A program made the position numbers and the translations under genes. This document shows, one piece after another, positions 55,259 to 64,000 of a DNA stretch of 64,000 nucleotides; position 1 is the stretch's first letter, and every line of letters begins with the position of its first letter. The stretch covers positions 1,178,001-1,242,000 of the forward strand of contig JAJUBI010000005.1 in assembly GCA_022419385.1 (NCBI GenBank), in the 5' to 3' direction. Source of the DNA: Paraconiothyrium sp. Pb-2020 (lineage: Eukaryota; Ascomycota; Dothideomycetes; Pleosporales; Didymosphaeriaceae). The notes under the pieces are model-generated. The model ran no database searches, was not told the DNA's origin, and saw only the letters and a list, made by a program, of their open reading frames with translations.

Positions 55259-56176
55259 GGACGATATCGCGTGAAACACGATAGTCTACTGTGGTATATA
55301 TATCATTGTCGCAATCTTGGGCCTGTATGAAGTCAATATTTGGTTTCTAAACTCTCTGTACTTTTGCTCCTATGCTCACTCGAACCCTGGCCTGGCCCTA
55401 TGTTAAGTTCCCGATTTGTATAACTCTATACATGTAGTTGAAGTACTTTCAGACATCTCTGCTGATATGAGGACCGTCAACAAAGTCATACTTCTTTATT
55501 GATGTTTAGTATTAGAGCATTGGGACATCGTCCTCGAGAAGTTCTCGACACTCGCCATTGCTGAACATGTTCGCCTTTCCAGTTCTGTCATTTGTGTTGT
55601 AACAGGTCCATGTCTATAGAGACGCCAGGCACAGTCGCTGCTGCATTATGATCTAGGTCCCTATGTCAGTGACGTGATTGCGCCTGGGGGCCAGTCTACA
55701 GTCCGCGTCGACAGATCTGTCGTGTTGATGAGGCGAAAGTTCGTCCACAAAGGAGCTGCTCACATGACCCAGATAGGCACGGCATGTCTATTTCGGATAT
55801 GCGGTCTTACACACTGACAGCGGATTTGCTTTTTGTTTCCAGCTCTCTGGCGTGAGTACCTGTCGTGTACACGATCTACATTCTCGTCTGCCTTCGGGCT
55901 CCTCCAGAGGGAACCCGATTGAGCACTATTTCCTCATGATAGAAAGAAAGTGCACGTGCCTGGAGTATTGGAAATCCTTAGAACAGCTTGCAGGTTGGGC
56001 AAACCGCATTTGCGCGGATTTAAGAATGCCCAACTAGCGACCAAATCCCGCAAAGCGTAGTCCGACCCGGGCATCGCATACTCAGGTTTGAAGCACGCCT
56101 ACACTACGCCTTTATTCAATTTCCCTCCTAGCGTCGACATCTCCCTCATCTGTTCCATCATTCACCTCGAGACGTC
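55259..56176. other. Intergenic between convergent genes
   Basis: 3' flanks of the esterase gene and of the leftward EBP-like gene. No coding signal. Confidence 0.5.
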
Positions 56177-57568
56177 TCAAGCCTTCTTGTTCAGGTAGTT
56201 CACGAGATCTACCATCTCTGCGTGCGACATTGCTGAGCTCATAGCACTGTACCCTTCATACAGGATCCAGACTGGGAAAACGACCCACAAGCCGTTAAAG
56301 ATGAAGAGGTAAAGCCAGCTGTCACACGTCAGTGTGCGTGCCAGCGAATTGATTTGCCAGCCACAAGATAACGGAGAAGCTTCGAAGACCAAAGTATCTT
56401 ATCGAACAGTCCTTTCGGATTGCTAACGGGGACCTGCATGACGGGCCGTGGGCGGTAATGCAGGGTCTGCAGGGGGAGAACGCTGGTATCAGGGCGGCTA
56501 CAGGACGAAATGGAGTTGCTGTGGAACTCTGCGTTTTGGTTTGCCGAGCGAGGACCGAGCGCACAACTACCCCAAACCGCCTTTACGAGACAGACCATGC
56601 AAAACGGAAGAGAGTGAAAGAAAGAGGGTGTATACTCACAAATACATCCAGTTGCTTGTATCAAGATTCGGGCTCCCCGTAAACCACTCCGGCGCGAAGG
56701 TCATCCAACCTAAGGCGGTGAACCACGTGTCAGCGCAATGTCCACCTCACCATACGCCTCCTAGCCGAAATGAGACGAACACGTCGGACAGGACCCACAT
56801 GCCGCCTCACAACTCGCGATGAGTCGGCAAAGGCCAAACAGAGAATGTGCGATTGTAAATAGAGATGGGCTCCGCGTTACCTCCGTATAGCTCTGCTGTT
56901 GCGAGCATGATCATCCAGAACCAGCGCTTGAGCGCGCCTTTGCGTTCTTCGCGCCGGAGGAGAACGCATATCCATACTGAGAGATGACTTAGCATGTATC
57001 CCGAAATCTTACCAGGCATCGAGTCTTCTGAACCGCCATAGGCGTTTGGGGCCCACTTACAAGCCAACGGAGCGCCCACAAAAACAGTCAACACCTCCAG
57101 ACTCACAACACCGAGATCCGTCCCTCCCCATCGTCTATCCGCCTTCGCATACTCCTGCCACAGCTTCGAGAAGATGCCCTCGCCATAGCTTGCTCCATAT
57201 ATCCTATCTTCCCGTCCAAGCCAGTACACATCGGGCGGCGTCAACAACTTGATCCTTGGATGTCTCTTCGCAGCAGCATTGAAGCTCGTGGGCAAGCTGT
57301 AGCTCACGAAGAAACAGTTCCACAGAAAGGACCCTTCGAAGAAGAGGTGGATGAGGGCGTCGAAGAGGTGCCAGACGAAGAGAACGCGGGTCTTCTTCGC
57401 GGCCGCGGGAGGGAGCAGGCGGACGGAGCCAGCGTAGGCAGCGCCGAGCAGCGACACGAAGAAGAGGAGGGACACGACGGTTGTGGCGTCTATTTGGGGT
57501 GAGGAGGAATGTATTGGCGGCGGCGGAGGAGGGGTAGCTTTGGAGCCGCCCCAGAAGCTCGAGGCCAT
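56177..57568 (-). CDS. Emopamil-binding protein-like sterol delta8-delta7 isomerase (EXPERA domain)
   Basis: Exons 57061-57568, 56881-56976, 56640-56709 and 56177-56318; introns of 84, 171 and 321 bp, phases close to about 271 aa. Splicing restores family text: VFVGAPLALWICVLLR, then ELYGGWMTFAPEWFTGSPNL, then WMYFWLYLFIFNGLWVVFPVW. Four to five transmembrane helices, the EXPERA fold shared by EBP, TMEM97 and MAC30, with conserved His/Glu in LFDALIHLFFEGSF. In animals and plants EBP shifts the sterol double bond from C8 to C7 in the endoplasmic reticulum. Most ascomycetes use the unrelated ERG2 for that step, so this protein may act on a different sterol or be a TMEM97-like receptor; the sequence does not tell. 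The last intron is unusually long for this window. Confidence 0.88.
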
Positions 57569-58770
57569 GCTGTGTGTGCTGCGTTATGCTCGCAGCCGAT
57601 GGAGGCCGTCGGTTGTTGTGCCGTCCGTGTCGGTGTAGTCCGTCCGGAAATCAGTCACACGGGAGCACACGAGCCAGTTTGGGAAGAATAATGTTCCAAG
57701 ATTTGTAACGGCGCGTAGAAGGAAGAGGTGCGGGCCCAAGGCTGCGTTACTCGTTGGGGTAAAGCGGCCAACTGGACCCTGCCTTGGCGTGCCCGGACGA
57801 TGGTCATGCGGACGCGAAAGTTCACGATCCAGGCCTATTGGCTTCAAAAATGAAAGACTACGACTTCGTAGCCGCCAAATGCCTCAATCGGACTTCGGCC
57901 TCTGGTACCCGACATCCCCTCACCTATCGACCCCACTGCTCCTCTTCTTCGTCCTACACAAACCGACACGTCCTCACGATCATTCTCGAGGGCGTTCATA
58001 AAACCGGATCTGGTCATGCATTTAGTTGCATTTGGTAGGTATGTACTGGTATCCACATCACTTCAACCTCGACTCCGAACACCCAGCTAAGACATCCCAG
58101 ACCCGTCACAAACGTCACAGACCACAACACAACGACGAGAACAATTTGACCAAGGAATCGAAAACACGCTGAACGCGGTTGCAAGACACGCGCATACTCC
58201 GTCTCTGCGACTGCTGCTTATGTACGAAGACCATTGCAGCAGCACAAGAACTGCACGACCTAGAAATGCAGACAAAACACTTTTGCTTCCCTTCGGCATG
58301 TCTGCAATGGATAGCATCCGAAAAAACTACGCCTGAACCCGAGAGGGGAGTCGCTCAGCTGCAAAGAGCAGGACAACCAACCCATGGTCGGAGAGATCGA
58401 GCAGTGATACGTCGACCGTCTCCTTCCTAACCCGCCGAAACGCCATTGGCAGAAAATACATGCAAGAAGAGGAAAGCGTCCGGAAAATGCAGCAAAGTAG
58501 CCATCCGGAGATATGCTGAGGGAACACGCGACAATGGGTCGGCGCCCGCGAGTTAAAAAAAAACTGAAAGCACAACAGAATCACAGGGCTGATCGACTTC
58601 GTTTCGTATCGAGTTGAGAGAAACTCGTGAGCGTCAGTAACCATGTTAAAGGACGTCCGCTCCACTCGTTTACTATCAAGTCGACTCGTAAGGATCGTCT
58701 TCATGGCCAAGAAAATTCGTTAAGACTTATTTCGCCTCAGAGGTGTCGGAGACGAAACCGCCACTTGCGT
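57569..58770. other. Intergenic, 1.2 kb
   Basis: Promoter of the EBP-like gene and 3' flank of the GAC1-like gene, both leftward. An A-rich run (9 A) lies near 58555. No gene recognised. Confidence 0.45.
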
Positions 58771-61077
58771 TTAGACACAGGTTTGCGAAATGTGGTTTTG
58801 CTCAGGGAAGATGCCGCCATGCATGGAATACCCGTATTGATACGAGGCGACCATGTGGTCCTCAGGGGCGGAGCCTGTCACCGGACCGGGAGACGTGGAC
58901 CGGGATAAAAAAGGGCTGCAAGATGCAGACCGGGACTCGTTGTCGTTGGCTCCATCCACAAGCATTGGTAGTGCAGGAGACGGGGGGCTGTTCGACGCAG
59001 ACGAGTTGTTGCTACCAGAGCCTGGCTGAGCGTTGAGGATGTACTCGACTGCTCCATCGGTGTGAGTGTTCTTCGTTGCAGGAGTACCCGTGTTGGGAGA
59101 ACCTTTCGAAGGAGTGCCAAACTGAGGAGACGATTAGTACTAGTCTTCGGCCAGTCCGGAGGGGCGGGAACGTACGAAACAAAACTTCTGGATTAACTCG
59201 TTATACTCTGCTGACTGAAGGTCCGGCTTCTCAGTTGACAAACCGCCAGGCCGAGTACCAGGAACAGGCGCGGCTGATACCTTAGGAGCAGCATCCTTGT
59301 TGAAGTAGTCCTTGGACCCTTTAGTGGTGCCATTGGGGGTGAGACCGCTGCGATCTCCAAGAGCAGTCTGAGCATTCGATAGAGCTGCTGAGAGGGAAGC
59401 ACTGAAGTCGTAGCGGGTGGAGAAAGCCTGGCCGGCAGGCTGACGGTTGGCTGTGTGCTCCTGGAAGAGATTGCTCCGTTTGGTTCTGGGCTTCAAGCGG
59501 ATCGATGCGCTGGGGGAGTCTCGGAGCTGAGGACGGCTTGGGCCGAATGCAAATTTAGAGCCGAACTCTTGACCGAAGTCGTCGTCGAAAGAACCCGCAG
59601 GCATGGAGCGGGGACGAGGGCCGGTGGGTGAATGACGGCTACGGGGAATTGCGCGAAGAGTACCAGAGCTGCCCGTGTTTGGTGAGGGCTTCGACTTCTT
59701 CATGAAGTCAACTTGGTAGTTGATCGAGCCGTTGTTATCCCAGAACTCCTGACCATTTACCTGGTAGCGAACACAAAGAAGCAATGTCTTGGATTCAAGG
59801 TTAGCTTGATCAGCCAACTTGATGTTGAAGTTGAAACGATCATAGCCATCGTCCTTTTGCTTCTTGCGCACATCGTGGTTGAACTCAGCGACTACTTCAG
59901 ACGTTGTCTTCCAGTAGTCGAGGGTGAAGCGAGCGATGACAACTTTATGGAAAGAGATATTAGCGCAAGCCACAGTGCCGACTAACGTCTTATTATCAGA
60001 CGCCAGGAAGATCCTTTCGACACGTACAGGCATCGTTTGACGCTCGTACGTATCGGCGGACGGAAAGTTGGCAAGCTTAATCTCCCACTCGGGCTCTTTC
60101 TCTTTGCGGTCCTCAAAGAAGGGATATTCGCCCTCGCTGTCGTACGTTTCCACAGGTGAAGATCCGGCACTGACAGCGATAGGGCGGTCCACCTGGAGGA
60201 AGTGGCGCACCTGCTCGATCTCCTCGTTGAAATGCACCGCTTTGGAATATGTAGGAGTGCCGGGCATGCTGGACGGTCGTCGACGAGAAGCGGGACGAAG
60301 AGCAGGTTTTACCAGCTCACCCGACTTCTTGCGAAGTAGCGGCGGCTTTATCCGTAGTTCGTCATCCTCTACGTCGCTGCCTTCGGAAGAGCTGATGACA
60401 GTTGTGTCTGTATTGAGAGAGACGTGCTTGGAGAGCATGATCTCGCTAGACGAACGCGAATGTGAGATTTTCGGGGCGTCGGCAGAGAGCGGTCGAGCCG
60501 GCGTGCTAGACGCGGCTGAGTTGACAGGTGTATCCGCCACACCATCGCGGTTGGGTGACCCTTGACGTTTCACAGGTATGTGTTGCAGTGCCTCTTGGAG
60601 CTCCCTAAGATTTCCAATGTTCCGGCCCCGGTCCTCATCGTCGTCCGAAGAGTCAGGTGGTGTGGTGATGGCACCTGACGGAATCAGAGAATTGTTCACA
60701 GGAGGAGGGGATTGGCGGATGCTACCGTGTACAGAGGGGCCATGGCCGCGGTGAGCATCCGACGTGGACGCTATGCTGTTCGCCTGGGCATTGGCAGCGG
60801 CAGTGACGTTGTTCGCGTTCGAAGAGGCCGAGGACCGGCGGTGCTTGACGAGATAGGAGGCCGAGTGTGAGCGAGGCAATGCGGGCCTCTGACCACTGGC
60901 GGACGAGAGGGGGAATTGGTCGGTGTAAGAATGATTGCGACTGAGGATAGGGCTGCTTGGCTTGGAGTGTGCAGGCGACCGCGTCTGGGAGGGCGGCGTG
61001 TAAGGCATTCGGTCGACTTCGCGTGACCGAGGGGTGGTGGTGGAGACGGGCGTTGGAGAATTACGGAAGGCGAGCAA
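58771..61077 (-). CDS. CBM21 glycogen-targeting regulatory subunit of PP1 (GAC1-like)
   Basis: Exons 59176-61077 and 58771-59121, joined across a 54-bp intron (GTACGT...CTCAG, phase 0) that restores QKFCFFGTPSKGSPN and adds 116 C-terminal residues; without it the protein would stop early. About 750 aa. The first third is Ser/Pro-rich and disordered. The PP1-docking RVxF motif appears as KAVHFNE, followed by the CBM21 domain (VRVERIFLASDNKTLVGTVACANISFHKVVIARFT... and WDNNGSINYQVDF) that binds glycogen. This is the arrangement of yeast Gac1 and Pig1, which direct PP1 to glycogen synthase. It and SDS22 (39274-40640) are both PP1 partners in this window. Confidence 0.93.
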
Positions 61078-64000
61078 GCATTACAAAGAAAGGTATTAAA
61101 GGGAAATTCTGGTGGTACAGTCAGTACTGGGCGTTTGCGGTTGAGTGGGCGTGCAATGGCGAGATGTGGCTGACAAAGAAGCAGTAAAGGCGAGTGCGGT
61201 GATATTCAAGCGGCCTTATCAATGGTGAAGAATTGGAGCTACTCACAGAAGATACGTGAAAGAACGGGTCGGGTGTCGAGCTCGCGGGCCGGCGTAGGGG
61301 AGGAAGCGCGACGCGGGCGGGCTTCACAGCTAGTCAAAGCTGCGAGGGCGAGGTCGTCTCTCTGCTCGGGCGGTGCAGGCCGAGGTGGTGCTCGCGGAGT
61401 GTGCAGTGTCTCTGGGACGTCTGCAGGAGCGATGCCGGCGACTTCCGTTTGCTGTCAAACGGACTGGCAGGTGCACACCGGGGGGAAGGTGCGCTCGGAG
61501 CCGTGGGTCGAGGTGGAGCGAGGTGTCGATGTCGAAGCCAACTCCAGCTGCAGGGTCGACGGGTGGGTTAGATAAAGGCTGGCAATGGCCTGGAGATGTG
61601 GAGAGGAGGAGGAGGAATGTTGGGAGAGTGGTAGCGCAGGCGGCGACTATTGGGGACGGCCCACGCAGCCGCGCTTTTGGCATCGCGCAGCCGGGATCAA
61701 TGGCGAGAGAGATTCGAGGTCTGGCCTGGCTCGCGCACTGGCCGAGTGGCCGAGCGCCGCTGCGGAAGCGACTTAGCGGGCTGGTTCAACAGACCGGGGG
61801 GCTACCAAGGATCAGGGATGGGCTGCAGCAGCGCCAACAGCCAAGCGGCACCGACCGGCTTTGCGCCCATGGTGCTGCGACGCGGGCGGACGACGACGCT
61901 CTGCGTGGGCCCGCTTGGTCGTGCGAGCGGCGTCGGGGCGAGAGTGCTCAACCTGCGGCGAGGGACATGGTACACGGTACACGGCGACTCTGCTGCCTCT
62001 TTGTCAGGCCTCCACTGAGCCGACGCGGGCAGCGCCATGCGAAACAGTGGAACAAAGGCGCCATGCCTCGCACTCCGCCGGGGAGGCAGACGCTCCAGGT
62101 TCCGTGAACGGCGCATACACGCTCGCTATCTATCAAGGCCTATCGGGGCTGACACTATCAGTGAGCAGCGTCTGCTCTCCATGGCAAGGGTGATACAGGT
62201 TCCATGCTGCTCCGACGCCGCTCGCTGACGGCGCCGAGCCTCACTGCGATGGTTTGCTTTTGCAACGTCTTTCTCCCTGCCTTGGCCAGTCGTCGCGCGG
62301 ATGTGGGCGAGCGTGGGCTATCCCACTCTCCACGCCGGAGCCACTCTGGAGCCACTCGCCACGCTTTGGCCCACGCGGTGCTGCTGGTGACGTTCGTGCT
62401 CCGTGCCTCGCCTACGAGACGTGATGTCATTCTCGCCAGACGCCCGTGCTAGGCAGAGCCGCGCTTCCATTCTGTCACTTTTGTGTGCACACGGTGAATA
62501 CACAGTATGCACTTGAGCATGTCGGCGCGGTGATGTGCCGGGGGATTTGCGATGCATCGCGGTACCTGAGGCGCCAACGATAAGGGCGCCGCGCTGCCGT
62601 TCCATTGTTGTCGCTGCCGCACTGAATTTTTCCCCCTCCTTCTCTTTTCAAGCCGTACCCAAAAGGCGGTCGACCTTCGTCCCAATCAAACTTCCTCCCA
62701 GGCCGCGCTAACGGCGCACCCTCGACGCACATCCCTGCACCCCTGTGCGTCGTGCATGGCCCATGCTCCATGTCAACAACGACTCCACCGGCCCATCTTT
62801 GGCTCGACAATCTTTACGCTTGCCCCCCCCCCGCTCTAACATCTCCTCATTTACACCCACGCTCACATCAGGCGCCGCTCCTCCTCACTGCCGCCACTTT
62901 GGGTGCTGCAGCGCGGATGTTGGCGGGACAGGAGAGAATCCCTCTCCGCTAGGCAATCTGCTGCGAGGCGGGCTCCGCTTGGCGAGATGAAACCTCTATC
63001 GTCCGTGCTGCATCGAGGCTTACGATACCGTGAGCACCCCAGCCGCGCATCCGCACCATGTCTCTGCTCCGCTTCGTCCGAAATCAAGGTCGACTTGAAG
63101 ACGCGTCGAGCAGGATTACCACATTGTTCGTTACAGCGCAACAGCAGTCTTCCCCGCATTATCATTCCAACCCTTGCATGCCAGCATCTCATGCAGCTAG
63201 CAGACCTCAGAAGCCTCTTCAGACCACCGACCGAGCTGACCGACATTGCAGCGGACAGTGTTTTCCGTGTCGGCGCCATCGCCTCGCCGTGGCTGTTCCG
63301 AGACTGTGCCGTATGCCTGTACGCATTCCACCTTCGTGACGCCCGGCATGCGTCGTAATAATTGAATCGTGTCTCTTAAACGAGCTTACTTACAGCAAGG
63401 CGTTCTAAGTTCTAAGTACTTCCTCGCTGGCATAGGTCACCGGCAGACGTCGATCAGGCAATCGGTCCGCCAGCATCGGAGCAATCGAAATACGCGGCAG
63501 CATGCTTCCTGCTATGCAGGGCACTAGCAGAGAAAATCCAGTTTACGATACATCGGACCGCAAATGCGTTTCTGGGCGAGTCAATACGATCGCGATGTCC
63601 AGCTATCAAACTGGCATGTTGTTTTACTTGGTGGTCTGAGGGGCTTGTCCCGCGCGGTCCCACTTCGCGCCTGCGGTTGGAGAATTTAGAAACGGCAGAA
63701 TCTTGACGCCGACCACTGACACACGGTGGCAGGGGCTGAGAGCTCACCGCCCGCTGACTCCAGGAAAGCGTTCACGTTACAGTTTATCGATCTGCTCGAG
63801 AACGGCGATCGCAAGAACCGTCTCCGCCAAGCACTAAGCCACTTTGCGCCTCACGCCGAAGTGCCTTGCATTGCAAAAGCAGGATGGCTTTCAGGAGTCT
63901 TACGGATAGAGCCGCTTGCTGTGCCTGTTTCACAGCTCCTCTCGTAAAAGGATCCTCAAATTGAAGTTTGAGTTTTCCTTGGTTATGAGATTGCTGCTAC
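61078..64000. other. Gene-poor right flank, 2.9 kb
   Basis: 5' flank of the GAC1-like gene and sequence to the window edge. Long open frames (for example 244 codons at 61373-62107, plus) reflect high GC content: they overlap other frames, are Arg/Gly-rich and motif-free. A run of about ten C residues lies near 62823. Possibly a long promoter or untranslated leader. Confidence 0.45.

Noticed and set aside
61373..62107. 244-codon open frame on the plus strand
   Set aside because: Arg/Gly/Ala-rich, overlapped by equally long frames on other phases, in a GC-rich stretch; no motif. Likely chance.
1..64000. CRISPR arrays, insertion sequences, intact transposons, rRNA genes
   Set aside because: No regularly spaced repeats, transposase motifs, long terminal repeats or rRNA-like sequence found on either strand by reading; RIP-like AT-rich decay is also absent.

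Overview
The window is chromosomal DNA of a filamentous ascomycete (Pezizomycotina, probably Dothideomycetes/Pleosporales; the class is inferred from overall gene content, not proven). Protein-coding genes are broken by short introns (mostly 45-120 bp) with GTAAGT/GTATGT-type donors, CTAAC-like branch points and YAG acceptors. There are no operons, ribosome-binding sites, CRISPR arrays, rRNA or tRNA genes, and I see no intact transposon. Exon joins below were derived by hand by matching splice sites to conserved protein sequence and checking that the reading phase closes.

Layout. 1-1355: PHD+RING finger protein, running off the left edge. 3.0-7.2 kb: saccharopine-dehydrogenase-like oxidoreductase and a Baeyer-Villiger-type flavin monooxygenase, followed by a relic exon. 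8.1-10.4 kb: two secreted proteins (an HExxH metalloprotease and a But2-domain protein). 10.8-15.3 kb: a secondary-metabolism-like group (zinc-independent MDR enoyl reductase, O-methyltransferase, LaeA-like methyltransferase) with no PKS, NRPS or terpene synthase in view. 16-19.2 kb: a lineage-specific acidic-tail protein and a possible broken relative. 19.9-24.1 kb: dihydrofolate reductase and the PP4 regulatory subunit 3 (Psy2/SMEK). 25.3-28.5 kb: a DUF6919-like protein and an NmrA-like pseudogene. 30.1-35.5 kb: hypothetical protein, homoserine O-acetyltransferase (met2), zinc alcohol dehydrogenase. 37.5-40.6 kb: secreted-type dienelactone hydrolase and SDS22. 44-49.4 kb: rhodopsin-fold membrane protein, ketoacyl-ACP synthase (CEM1 type), nickel/cobalt transporter. 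49.6-55.3 kb: AIF-like FAD oxidoreductase, M28 aminopeptidase, a cutinase relic and an intact cutinase-family esterase. 56.2-61.1 kb: EBP-type sterol isomerase homologue and a CBM21 PP1-targeting (GAC1-like) protein. 40.6-43.9 and 61.1-64 kb are gene-poor.

How it fits together. The window mixes housekeeping genes (folate, methionine, mitochondrial fatty acid synthesis, sterol, PP1/PP4 phosphatase control) with accessory genes typical of plant-associated or saprotrophic fungi (secreted hydrolases, BVMO, tailoring enzymes). The most interesting items are the backbone-less tailoring group with a divergent methyltransferase pair, an O-methyltransferase whose usual catalytic His is Gln, a fungal DUF6919 protein, a snapalysin-like metalloprotease, and several decaying genes (NmrA-like, cutinase-like, acidic-tail family).
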